From BJHQ01 sp964654285 (GTDB taxonomy: Bacteria > Planctomycetota > UBA11346), in NCBI GenBank assembly GCA_964654285.1, contig CAZZJC010000032.1:1-64000 (forward strand): a DNA stretch of 64,000 nucleotides, given 5' to 3'. A program made the position numbers and the translations under genes. Below the pieces are notes generated by a model. It searched no databases and was not told the origin of the DNA. It worked only from the letters and a program-made list of their open reading frames with translations. This document shows, one piece after another, positions 1-7,661 of this stretch (its first letter is position 1; each line of letters opens with the position of its first letter).

Positions 1-265
1 GCTCACGGGGGAGCGCCGAAGGCGCGTTACGGGGGCGGGCAGCCCCCGGACAAACCAGAACTTGGGACGGCGAAGCCGACTCTTCCGGCGCAGCCGGAAC
101 CCCGCGCAGCGGGGAAGTTCTTTGGAAGCAGCCTTCAGGCTGCTCACGGGGGAGCGCCGAAGGCGCGTTACGGGGGCGGGCAGCCCCCGGACAAACAAGA
201 GCTTGAGACGGCGAAGCCGACTCTTCCGGCGCAGCCGGAACCCCGCGCAGCGGGGAAGTTCTTTG
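1..265. repeat. Two tandem copies of a 141-bp GC-rich intergenic repeat
   Basis: Two nearly identical units begin at 1 and 142 and stay aligned to about 265; copy 1 is probably cut by the window edge. Each unit is a chain of small hairpin-forming blocks such as GGCGCCGAAGGCGC-like and CCGGCGCAGCCGG-like inverted repeats. Related copies lie at about 6626-6738 and, inverted, at about 36181-36250. No coding potential is supported. It looks like a dispersed repeat family sitting at gene ends. Confidence 0.8.
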
Positions 266-335
266 CAAGTGATCAAGCCCGTCCTGGTGGCATCATTCCG
301 TACCCGAGTGCGCCGGCCGATCCGTCCTGCGATGA

Positions 336-2228
336 TCAGGGTGTCGCAGGGGGTGGGGGGACATCGGTGGGCGGATTGGCTTCTGGTCTGGCCCCGGACG
401 GGATTGGAGTCGCTGCAGGCGGGACGAAGCCGGGCATGGCCCCGACCGGGGGTGGAGCCGATCCGGGATCGGCCATGCCAGGCATGCCTCCGGGCGGAGG
501 GGGCGGCGAACCTGGCATCCCGGGCATGGCTCCGGGCGGCGGTGGTGCCGATCCCGGATCGGCCATGCCAGGCATGCCACCGGGCGGAGGCGGCGGCGAA
601 CCTGGCGGCGCCATTCCAGGCCCGACCGCCGAGGACGGACCGACACCGCCGGCGCCGTCACTGGAAATCGGTGGCGCGGCACGATTCGCTCCGGAAGGGC
701 TCTCTCCCGCCGGGATCGGCAACAGCAGCCTGGCGAGCAGCTGGTTCACCACCTCGCGCACCTTGGCCTGGTGCTCCTCGGCGAAGGTGACCTCCAGCCG
801 GAGCGCGACCTTGGCACCCGGATTCACCACCAGGACCATCTCGCCCACCCGGGGCTGATCCGCCTCGGTCCAGGCGTAGACCGTGCAGCGGGCGGTTCCG
901 GCTGCGGCTGCGATGTCCTCGGTGGCGCGGCTGACGAAGCCGGGCTTGACCTGAATGCGCGGAAGCGCCATCGCCCACATCGAGTCGAGAGTGCTGCCGG
1001 CGATCGCCGGGACGAGATAGGCGGTGATCGTCGAGGTCGGCGCGGCGGGATCGACCCAGGCCACGCCTTCGCGGGCGTTGGGGTCCGGATTCCAGCCATC
1101 CGGACAGCGCACCACGGCGCCGCTGTCGGCATCGGTGAGGTCGTTCGGATTCACCGGCGGGCCGCCGCTGGCGCTGCCCGCGCCGGCCTGGACCGCCACC
1201 GCCGGCAAGCCGAGTTCGCGCCGGATGCCGGCGTGGTTGGGGTTGGCCTTCAACCCGGCCTGATAGCAGCGGTGGATGCGGTCCTTGTCGAGCGGCAGCT
1301 GCTCGCCCAGCCCGTCCGCCCAGCGGCCGAGGCGGTAGAATCCCTCCGCGTTGCGCCACTCGATGGCGGCGAAGCGGTCTTCGAACTCCTGGGTCAGGGC
1401 CTCGGAGCGCGGCAGCCAACGGTCGATGTAGAACGACATGTCGAGGCGCTTCATGTGCGTCGCGATCAGCTCGTTGGCGGCGGCGCTTTCGCGCACCCAC
1501 GCCGCCGACGCGATGCGGGCGGCGCGGCCGGGATCGCGCAGGATGTCGGTGCACCAGCCGATCGCCTGGTCGAGCAGGTCATGGTCGCGGGACTTGGCGG
1601 AGACGGTGGCGGCGTCCTCGACGACCTGGATCACCAGATCGTCGGCGGCGACCTGCCACCATTCGCGGTTGCCCTGCACCGCCGCCTGACCCCGGACCCA
1701 GCGCGCAGCCGCCAGCCGGGCCGGCCAGTCGGTGCTGGCGATCCCGGCGGTGCGGGCATTGACCACCTGGCGGTCGGACGGCGCGGGTTCGACCGCGACG
1801 ATCTGCAGCGGAGTGCCGGCCTCGGTCCCGACCCGGGCGAAGACCCAGCAGTTGTCCGCCTCCAGGCGCGATCCCCAGCGTTCCGGATCGGCCGGGAAGT
1901 CCTCGGCGATGCCGTACAGGCGGAGGACCTTCGCCGCGCCCCGGCCGACCCGCTCGACCTTGGCGAGGAACAGCACCTCCTTGCCGGCGACGAAGGAGTG
2001 GTCCTTGAGCTCGCCCACCTCGATGCGCAGCCAATCGGTATCGCGGTATCGCGCGAAGGAGCGGTCCTTGCCGCGCAGCTCCATGTGGATGCTCTCCTTC
2101 CACGGCGGTGCGGGCAGGGCGCCGACCGCCGGCTCGCCGGCCGGCGCGGATCCCGCCAGCACGACGAGCAGCGAAGGGACGATGGTGGTGGCGAGCGCGT
2201 TGATGCGGATGGATGGCGGGCGGGGCAT
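336..2228 (-). CDS. Secreted protein of unknown function with Pro/Gly/Met-rich repeat tail
   Basis: About 630 aa. I place the start at the ATG at 2228, because a signal peptide follows directly (hydrophobic run ending APAGEP); a GTG nine codons upstream is also possible. Residues from about 30 to 350 form an unrecognised mixed region, perhaps helical in its second half. Residues of about 370-500 resemble the PsbP/Mog1-like or uptake-associated folds only loosely (a pattern of a cysteine, a WNPDP-like motif and beta strands). The C-terminal 100 residues are low complexity, built of repeated PPPPPGGMPGMADPGSAP-like units, with a 90-bp DNA duplication underneath. Such a tail may span the cell wall or be disordered. 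Function unknown; acts outside the cytoplasm by inference from the signal peptide. Confidence 0.7.
   Translation of the reverse strand: MPRPPSIRINALATTIVPSLLVVLAGSAPAGEPAVGALPAPPWKESIHMELRGKDRSFARYRDTDWLRIEVGELKDHSFVAGKEVLFLAKVERVGRGAAKVLRLYGIAEDFPADPERWGSRLEADNCWVFARVGTEAGTPLQIVAVEPAPSDRQVVNARTAGIASTDWPARLAAARWVRGQAAVQGNREWWQVAADDLVIQVVEDAATVSAKSRDHDLLDQAIGWCTDILRDPGRAARIASAAWVRESAAANELIATHMKRLDMSFYIDRWLPRSEALTQEFEDRFAAIEWRNAEGFYRLGRWADGLGEQLPLDKDRIHRCYQAGLKANPNHAGIRRELGLPAVAVQAGAGSASGGPPVNPNDLTDADSGAVVRCPDGWNPDPNAREGVAWVDPAAPTSTITAYLVPAIAGSTLDSMWAMALPRIQVKPGFVSRATEDIAAAAGTARCTVYAWTEADQPRVGEMVLVVNPGAKVALRLEVTFAEEHQAKVREVVNQLLARLLLPIPAGESPSGANRAAPPISSDGAGGVGPSSAVGPGMAPPGSPPPPPGGMPGMADPGSAPPPPGAMPGMPGSPPPPPGGMPGMADPGSAPPPVGAMPGFVPPAATPIPSGARPEANPPTDVPPPPATP
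451..606. repeat. 90-bp direct duplication inside the Pro/Gly-rich tail coding region
   Basis: Copies starting at 451 and 541 match at nearly every position for about 66 bp. The period of 90 bp is a multiple of three, so the duplication adds 30 residues to the tail of the secreted protein without breaking its frame. Confidence 0.75.
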
Positions 2229-2585
2229 CGGTCGGTCCAAGGTGTGGGGAGGCACCGGCGGTGGTCTGGCAACGGGATCCGGTCAGGAAAGCTAGCTCCG
2301 GACGCGCTTCGGCACAAGTCGCGGCGTGCTGATGCCGCTCGCGATCCGCCTGGACATCGCGGCTGGAACGGATCCGGCTTCACTCCATTCAGGTCGTCGG
2401 GCCCTGGGCGCGGCAAAAGCCGGCCTTCCTGGGAGCGCCGGCGTCCCCCCCCTGCCGAGGAAGCAGCAGTACCAGATGTCATCAACCGGCTTGTGCGACG
2501 CCCTGGCCGTAGCCCGGCTGGCACTTGCCGAAAGGGGAAACCCCACTAGAAACAGCACCCCCAACGGTTGGGAGTCCTTCTAGCC
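2229..2585. other. Intergenic region before tRNA-Ala
   Basis: About 357 bp without a convincing gene. It holds one short palindromic block at 2431-2449 (GGGAGCGCCGGCGTCCCCC), and must contain the promoters for the secreted protein on the minus strand and for the tRNA on the plus strand, though no clear -35/-10 pair can be named. Confidence 0.5.
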
Positions 2586-2658
2586 GGGGGTATAGCTCAG
2601 TTGGTAGAGCGTTTGAATGGCATTCAAAAGGTCAGGAGTTCGAATCTCCTTACCTCCA
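2586..2658 (+). tRNA. tRNA-Ala (anticodon GGC)
   Basis: 73 nt fold as a full cloverleaf: acceptor GGGGGTA with TACCTCC (one G-T pair), D arm GCTC/GAGC, anticodon stem TTTGA/TCAAA with loop ATGGCAT giving anticodon GGC, a five-base variable loop, T arm AGGAG/CTCCT with TTCGAAT loop, and discriminator A. The 3' CCA is not encoded and must be added by the CCA-adding enzyme. Confidence 0.97.
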
Positions 2659-2673
2659 CTCGGGACTCCCGAA

Positions 2674-2711
2674 GCGAACCCTCGGCCCATCCGCCGGGGG
2701 TTCGCTTTTTT
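2674..2711 (+). terminator. Rho-independent terminator of tRNA-Ala
   Basis: A 13-bp stem (GCGAACCCTCGGC with GCCGGGGGTTCGC, one G-T wobble) and a six-base loop are followed at once by TTTTTT. It starts 16 nt after the tRNA. Confidence 0.93.
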
Positions 2712-2854
2712 CCGGGTATTCAACCATCATCCCCTGTGCCGCCGGGGCGTGAATGGCATCCATCCGGGCGCCCTGGAAGAAGGCGGCGGCACGGGCATGC
2801 TGCAATCGCGTGTCCGGGCCGGGGCGTCCGGCGGGGCATGCCGGAAGGATCGCC

Positions 2855-3301
2855 ATGCGGGCCATCATCCAACGCGTGACCCGGGCTTCGGTGGCCATCG
2901 CAGGCGCCGTGCATGCCGAAATCGGGCACGGTCTGGTGGTCCTGGTCGGCATCGGTCCGGATGACAGCGCCGATGATGGCGGATGGCTGGCGGGCAGGAT
3001 CAGCCGCCTGCGCATCTTCGCGGATGGCGCCGGGAAGATGAACCGGTCGGTCCGTGACGTGGAGGGCGAGGTGCTGGCGATCAGCCAGTTCACCCTGTTC
3101 GCCGAGATCGCCGGCAACCGGCCGTCCTTCACCGGTGCGGCCCGCCCCGACGTGGCGCGACCGCTCTACCAGGATTTCTGCACCAGTCTGGCCACCTTGC
3201 TCGGCCGACCGGTCGCGACCGGGATCTTCGCGGCGGACATGCAGGTGTCCCTGGTGAACGACGGGCCGGTGACCATCGCCCTCGACAGCCGGTCGCGCTG
3301 A
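2855..3301 (+). CDS. dtd: D-aminoacyl-tRNA deacylase
   Basis: 148 aa, the usual length for DTD. The enzyme hydrolyses the ester bond of D-amino acids mischarged on tRNA, and also removes glycine from tRNA-Ala, in the cytoplasm. The two diagnostic motifs are present: SQFTL near residue 80 and the C-terminal NDGPVT, which carries the Gly-cisPro element that enforces chirality. The start is the ATG at 2855, which begins MRAIIQRV as in the family and has a GGAAGGA ribosome site about 6 nt upstream; longer in-frame starts would add a non-homologous leader. It lies directly downstream of a tRNA-Ala gene, but the terminator between them makes separate transcription likely. Confidence 0.95.
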   Translation: MRAIIQRVTRASVAIAGAVHAEIGHGLVVLVGIGPDDSADDGGWLAGRISRLRIFADGAGKMNRSVRDVEGEVLAISQFTLFAEIAGNRPSFTGAARPDVARPLYQDFCTSLATLLGRPVATGIFAADMQVSLVNDGPVTIALDSRSR

Positions 3302-3476
3302 CTCCCACGATTTCCCGGGAAATTGAGCAGGAATGCGGGTGGGTGACCGCGTTCCATACCTCCGTTTGGGTGCCGACGCGTTCATCAGAACTTCACGTGG
3401 CCTTCGCCATGTCTTCATGCAGGGGCAGAGGGTGCGCGCCCATCAGCCGTACCAACCCCCGTCCAAGGAGCCCCGC

Positions 3477-4724
3477 GTGAACCGCGTCTGCGCCACCCTC
3501 GCCCTCATCGCCGCTTCCGCCGCCATCCAGGCCGGCGAACCCACCATCTCGATCAAGCCAGCCGCCTACGTGCAGATCCGCGCGGAATGGCAGCATTCCA
3601 CTGCTGGTGGCAATACCAACACCAACGCCGGCAACAGCGGTGTCGCCTATGACGCCACCTCGGGCACCAACGGCAAGTCGGATCCGGTCGACTTCTACCT
3701 CCGCCGCGCCCGGGTCGGCTTCAACGGCACCTACGGCGACGACTGGTCGTTCAAGTTCTGGATCCGCGCCGACGAATCGGACAAGTCCGCCCCTGACACC
3801 GCCAGCCGCACCCCGGTCCTGCACACCGTCTTCGCCCAGCGCAACTTCAAGGACGATGCCGTCACCCACAGCATCAAGTTCGGCCTCGACTACGCCTTCT
3901 TCAACACCGACGCCACCTCGTCCAGCACGGCTCTGCTGCTGAATCAGCGCGCCAGCGACGCCCTGCTGAATCAGCGCGGGACCGGCGTCAGCTATCGTCT
4001 GAAGCATCAGTGCGTCAACTGGGGCGTCGACATCCAGAACAACAAGTCCGATGATTCGACCGCAGCCAACCGGGGCCCCAATTTCAGCGAACGGGAAGGC
4101 CTCTTCTATTCGACCCGCATCGAACTGACCCCGCCTGGTGAATGGAACATGAAGAAGTTCCAGGAAGGCTGGGCCGGTGCGGAAGGCCGCGCCGTCGGCA
4201 TGTCGCTCGAACTCGGCTATAATGACCGTGATTTGACCACTCCTGCCGCCAATATGAACACGACGGCGGTATCGACCGTCGCCTATGGCACTGAATTGTT
4301 CTTCCACATGGACAGCATCTCGGCCATGTTCGAAGTGCGCGGTGCCAACGCCCGCACCACCAACAAGAGCATTGCTGGCGATGTCCAGAAGTCCGGCAAG
4401 ACCCAGGTGGTCTGGCTGGCCCAGGCCGGCTACGCCATGCGTTCGGACTTCCTGGCCGAAGGCACCTTCCTCGAACCCGTGGTGCGCTACACCCACATCG
4501 ACCTGCAGAACAGCGTCGATTCGGGCAACAATGACCTGGAAGTCCCGAGCTTCGGCAACAAGGACTATGGCAACTCGGGCAACCAGTTCGAACTCGGCGC
4601 CAACTGGTACATCTCGGGCAGCAACCAGAAGAACAAGCTCGGTATCTGCTGGCTGCACTGGAAGGCCGAAGCCGGCAACGGCAAGGCCGACATCGTCCGC
4701 CTGCAGCACCAGATCAACTTCTGA
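3477..4724 (+). CDS. Outer-membrane porin, phosphate-selective porin O/P-like
   Basis: 415 aa from a GTG at 3477, chosen because AAGGAG lies about 6 nt upstream and the product then begins with a clean signal peptide (cleaved near IQAGEP). Family OprO/OprP porins are 16-strand beta-barrels that pass anions or small solutes through the outer membrane. Visible support: the FYLRRARVGFNG motif typical of the first strands, WSFKFWIRAD with alternating aromatic residues, alternating polar/hydrophobic strands throughout, and a terminal phenylalanine (HQINF) recognised by the BAM machinery. Substrate specificity cannot be assigned. A strong terminator follows at 4784. Confidence 0.85.
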   Translation: MNRVCATLALIAASAAIQAGEPTISIKPAAYVQIRAEWQHSTAGGNTNTNAGNSGVAYDATSGTNGKSDPVDFYLRRARVGFNGTYGDDWSFKFWIRADESDKSAPDTASRTPVLHTVFAQRNFKDDAVTHSIKFGLDYAFFNTDATSSSTALLLNQRASDALLNQRGTGVSYRLKHQCVNWGVDIQNNKSDDSTAANRGPNFSEREGLFYSTRIELTPPGEWNMKKFQEGWAGAEGRAVGMSLELGYNDRDLTTPAANMNTTAVSTVAYGTELFFHMDSISAMFEVRGANARTTNKSIAGDVQKSGKTQVVWLAQAGYAMRSDFLAEGTFLEPVVRYTHIDLQNSVDSGNNDLEVPSFGNKDYGNSGNQFELGANWYISGSNQKNKLGICWLHWKAEAGNGKADIVRLQHQINF

Positions 4725-4783
4725 AGATGGCTGACGTTTCATCCGCTGTCCTGTGCTGAGGCAGGCGGCGGATGGGCCTGATG

Positions 4784-4817
4784 ATCCGCAGCACCGTCCG
4801 GTGCTGCGGATTTTCTT
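4784..4817 (+). terminator. Rho-independent terminator of the porin gene
   Basis: A perfect 12-bp stem ATCCGCAGCACC/GGTGCTGCGGAT with a four-base loop GTCC, followed by TTTCTT. It ends about 40 nt before the start of the next gene. Confidence 0.85.
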
Positions 4818-4855
4818 CCTATCCACCCAACCCACAAACCACCCTGGAGTTTTCC

Positions 4856-5212
4856 ATGCTGCGCAATGCCCTCATCGCCCTGGCCGTTTCCGGCATCCTG
4901 GTCGGCTGCGGCGACAACCGCCCGAGCGCACCGCCGACGCTCGGCGAGTTCGTCATCCCCTCCGGCCCCTTCAACCCTTTCTACGCCGAGATCTACGTTC
5001 CCGAGAAGAAGCGCATCTTCCTGATCGGCACCAAGGACACCTACACGGCGTTCAAGAAAGGCGCCACCGAGATGCCGCAGTCGATCGGCCGGATCCGGGT
5101 CGGACCCAACAAGGAATCGGTCACCGTCGAGACGATGAAGGACGACGACGCCATGGCTCGGCGCCTGATGCGCCAGTTCTCTGCCCGCTGGTCGCTGCCG
5201 TCCATCGAGTGA
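4856..5212 (+). CDS. Small lipoprotein of unknown function
   Basis: 118 aa. The ATG at 4856 is preferred: it follows CTGGAG by a few bases and begins a lipoprotein signal peptide with lipobox LVGC (cysteine at about residue 18). The mature part is short, with a region FNPFYAEIYVPEKKRIFLIG and no recognised domain. Export and lipid anchoring are inferred from the signal. Transcription is probably independent of the porin because a terminator lies between them. Confidence 0.75.
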   Translation: MLRNALIALAVSGILVGCGDNRPSAPPTLGEFVIPSGPFNPFYAEIYVPEKKRIFLIGTKDTYTAFKKGATEMPQSIGRIRVGPNKESVTVETMKDDDAMARRLMRQFSARWSLPSIE

Positions 5213-5281
5213 GCCTGGACGCGACCGGGCCGGTCGCTGACTCAGCTGCTGCCGTCCACCGCTGGCGCGGGGACTGAGCTT

Positions 5282-5311
5282 CCACCCCGGGGCCTACGGC
5301 TGCCGGGGTGG
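5282..5311. terminator. Stem-loop between convergent genes
   Basis: CCACCCCGG and CCGGGGTGG form a perfect 9-bp stem around a 12-base loop, overlapping the last codons of the Ser/Thr kinase. There is no U-tract, so it may be a bidirectional attenuator of the convergent transcripts or only a stabilising hairpin. Confidence 0.4.
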
Positions 5312-6535
5312 CGGCGTTCCACCGTCGCGCTGGATGCTGGACGGAGATTTCGTGTCCTTCAGGCGGCGGATGAAGCGGGTCGTCACCGCCTGCAGCGCCT
5401 CGGAACCGGTGAGCTGGCCGGGTTTGCTGTCGCCCAGGGCTTCGCTGACCGAACGGTCGACTTCAGCCAGGGGGACGATGCGGCGGGTGCCGGTGGCGGT
5501 CCCGGTCTGCTGCTGCCGATCCGTCCCGCTGCGGGTCGAGCGCAGCACCGCGAGGGCGCCCTTGGCCTGGTGGATGAACTGGTCCCAGCTCAGGTGGCGC
5601 TGCGCGGGGGTCTTCTGGAGCGCCTTCATCACCAGGGCGCCGGTGGTGGGACGCAGGCTGCGCAGGTGCCGGCATGGATCCGGCGCAGGTTCATTGAGAT
5701 GGGCGATGATGGTCAGCGAGGGCGTCCGGCCGACGAACGGCGGCCGGCCGGTGAGCAGGTGGAAGAGGGTGGCGCCCAGCGAATAGAGGTCGGAATGGAA
5801 CGTCAGCTGGCGTGCGGCGCTGACCTGTTCCGGCGACATGTAGAATGGCGTGCCCATGACCTGTCCGGCCATGGTCAGGCGGGCGTCCACGGGAGCGCCT
5901 TCCGCGCTCGCCAGGGCGCCGGCGTCGATGAGCTGGGCGCGGGCGCCGTCCTCGGTGTCGGACTGGGACTGCACGATCTTGCCGATGCCGAAATCGTCGA
6001 AATCCTTCTGCGCCCGCGCCTGCGACAGGCCGAAGTCGATGATCTTGGCGACCGCGTCCTCGGTGAGCTGGGTGTGGCCGCGCAGGTCGACGAGGACGTT
6101 GCCGGGCTTGATGTCGCGGTGGATGAGGCCGCTTCTGGTGTGGGCGTAGTTCAGCCCCTCGGCGATCTGGATCGCCATGATCAGGGCGAGGTCTTCGGGC
6201 ACGCGCCGGCCGCCGCGGACGAAGTCGGCCAAGGTCGGCCCGATCACGTATTCGACCGCCAGATAAGGCCGGCCGTTGGTCTTGCCATGACCGGCATAGC
6301 CCGCGATGTGGGGGTGCTCGAATTGCGCGATGACCTGGATTTCCCGCTCGAACCGCTTGACCGCGTTGGGGTCGTTCGCGTACCGCTCGCTCATCTGCTT
6401 CACCGCGACGGTGCGGCGGGTGATCGACTCCTCGGCCAGGAACACCTCGCCCATCGCGCCCGCCCCCAGCCGTCTGAGGATGGTGAAATTATCGATGACG
6501 GTCGGCCGGGCATCCGAGGGGACGGGATCGCTCAT
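5294..6535 (-). CDS. Cytoplasmic Hanks-type Ser/Thr protein kinase with long activation loop
   Basis: 413 aa. It phosphorylates Ser/Thr on unknown targets. All core kinase motifs are visible: glycine loop GAGAMG (residues 24-29), VAVK with the ATP-orienting Lys46, HRDIKPGN (139-146) with catalytic Asp141, DFG (167-169) and the SPEQ version of the APE motif near 233. The distance from DFG to SPEQ is about 67 residues rather than the usual 25-30, so the activation segment carries an insertion of about 40 residues rich in Asp, Glu and Ala. The roughly 100-residue tail after the kinase core has no transmembrane helix or sensor domain, unlike PknB-type receptors. An ECF sigma gene lies just upstream on the same strand. 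Confidence 0.93.
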   Translation of the reverse strand: MSDPVPSDARPTVIDNFTILRRLGAGAMGEVFLAEESITRRTVAVKQMSERYANDPNAVKRFEREIQVIAQFEHPHIAGYAGHGKTNGRPYLAVEYVIGPTLADFVRGGRRVPEDLALIMAIQIAEGLNYAHTRSGLIHRDIKPGNVLVDLRGHTQLTEDAVAKIIDFGLSQARAQKDFDDFGIGKIVQSQSDTEDGARAQLIDAGALASAEGAPVDARLTMAGQVMGTPFYMSPEQVSAARQLTFHSDLYSLGATLFHLLTGRPPFVGRTPSLTIIAHLNEPAPDPCRHLRSLRPTTGALVMKALQKTPAQRHLSWDQFIHQAKGALAVLRSTRSGTDRQQQTGTATGTRRIVPLAEVDRSVSEALGDSKPGQLTGSEALQAVTTRFIRRLKDTKSPSSIQRDGGTPPPRQP

Positions 6536-6625
6536 GGCAGGCCTAAGCGGTTAACCGTTGCCGCATGAAGTGCAAGCGATCCGGACGCGATCGTGCGCAA
6601 TTCGGGGCGGGCAGATCCGCGATCC

Positions 6626-6738
6626 GAGCAGCCGTCAGGCTGCTCGCGGAGGGCGCCGGAGGCGCATTTCGGGGGCGGGCGGCCCGCGCCCGAACAGGAA
6701 CCAGGGACGGCGAAGCCGGAACCCCGCGTAGCGGCGAG
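6626..6738. repeat. Dispersed GC-rich intergenic repeat, single copy
   Basis: This starts with GAGCAGCCGTCAGGCTGCTC, a hairpin, and continues with blocks shared with the tandem copies at 1-265 (GGCGCCGGAGGCGC, CGGGGGCGGGC, GGACGGCGAAGCCGG, AACCCCGCG-AGCGG). It fills the gap between the Ser/Thr kinase and the ECF sigma gene. Confidence 0.75.
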
Positions 6739-6757
6739 GTGCGAGGAAGCGGGGGGA

Positions 6758-7318
6758 TCATCGCGATCCCCCCGCGCCGCGCTGATCCTGGCGCAGCATC
6801 CGGGCGAGCTGGGCCTGGGTGCGTTGCAGGCGCTTCCCCGCGTTTTCCGTGGATATCCCCAGGGTTTCGCCGATGTCCGCCAGGTTCAGGCCGGCCTCGT
6901 AGCGGAGGGCGAGCAGCGCCTGCTGATCAGGGGCGAGCTGCTCCATCGCCCGGCGCAGGCGATCGAGATCGGGATCGTCCGCCGTTCCCTGGTCCACGGC
7001 GGAGTTGAGCCCGGGTTCGGCGATCGCGGCGAGCGGGATCGAGCGTTCGCGCCGGCGCTTGCGCCGCCACACCAGGGCCTGGTTGCGCACGATGGTGGCC
7101 AGCCAGGCGGGAAAGCCGGCCGGATCGGTGAGCTGGCCGAGGCGGTCGTAGGCGAGCAGGAAGGCCTCCTGCACCACGTCGTCGACCGCTTCGTTGCCAT
7201 CGAGCACCGCGCCCGCCACCGCCCGCGCCCGCCGCAGGTGGCGCGAGACCAGCGCCTCGAACGCGGAACGTTCGCCGGCCAGGGTCCGCTGCACAAGATC
7301 GGCGTCGATATCGGACAT
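6758..7318 (-). CDS. ECF-type RNA polymerase sigma factor
   Basis: 186 aa from the ATG at 7318; a longer frame upstream is not supported by homology. Region 2 is clear (FEALVSRHLRRA, DDVVQEAFLLAYDRL, AWLATIVRNQALVWRR, the last being the -10 recognition helix). Region 4 is clear (LAPDQQALLALRYEAGLNLADIGETLG, helix-turn-helix for the -35 box), and regions 1 and 3 are absent, as in ECF factors. No anti-sigma factor gene is adjacent; the neighbouring cytoplasmic Ser/Thr kinase is a possible regulatory partner, as known for some planctomycete and actinobacterial ECF groups, but that link is inference. The promoter set it directs is unknown. Confidence 0.88.
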   Translation of the reverse strand: MSDIDADLVQRTLAGERSAFEALVSRHLRRARAVAGAVLDGNEAVDDVVQEAFLLAYDRLGQLTDPAGFPAWLATIVRNQALVWRRKRRRERSIPLAAIAEPGLNSAVDQGTADDPDLDRLRRAMEQLAPDQQALLALRYEAGLNLADIGETLGISTENAGKRLQRTQAQLARMLRQDQRGAGGSR

Positions 7319-7661
7319 GCTGCTAGCGGGGCTGGCGCCCCGGCCCGACCGCGCCGCGGCGAGCAGACCCCTCGGGGAATCGCCGCCACGCCTGGGGCTT
7401 TCGTCCTTGGACCCGCACGGTCTCTGCGCGACGGCGGCATTGAACGTGCATGTCAAACTCCCGGCGCTCAAGGACTCATGCCCAACCTAATCCGTGCCCC
7501 GGCCGATGCGATCCGTGCGGCCAGGCAGGTCCGCAAGCAGACTGAGACGGTCCGTGCCGCAGGCGACGTGGGCGCTTCAAACCAGGACGGTTGTGCGGTC
7601 GGCACCCTTGACGATGCCGGCATTGCCCGGATAGACAGCCGCCACGCACGTCAGGAGGCAC
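7319..7661. promoter_or_regulatory. Divergent control region between the ECF sigma gene and topA
   Basis: 343 bp without a supported gene. For topA the best sigma-70-like pair is TTGACG at 7608-7613 and GATAGA at 7630-7635 with a 16-bp spacer, placing transcription start about 20 nt before the AGGAGG ribosome site at 7651. The -10 match is weak. No known riboswitch or attenuator is recognised. Confidence 0.35.

Noticed and set aside
367..858. Gly-rich frame opposite the Pro-rich tail of the secreted protein
   Set aside because: Complement of a repeat-coding region; repeats open both strands by chance.
2431..2449. GGGAGCGCCGGCGTCCCCC palindrome as a terminator
   Set aside because: No U-tract and not at the end of any gene on either strand; kept only as a note in the gap entry.
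3333..3476. Longer N-terminus for the porin
   Set aside because: Would place about 48 residues before a clean signal peptide; the GTG at 3477 has a good ribosome site.
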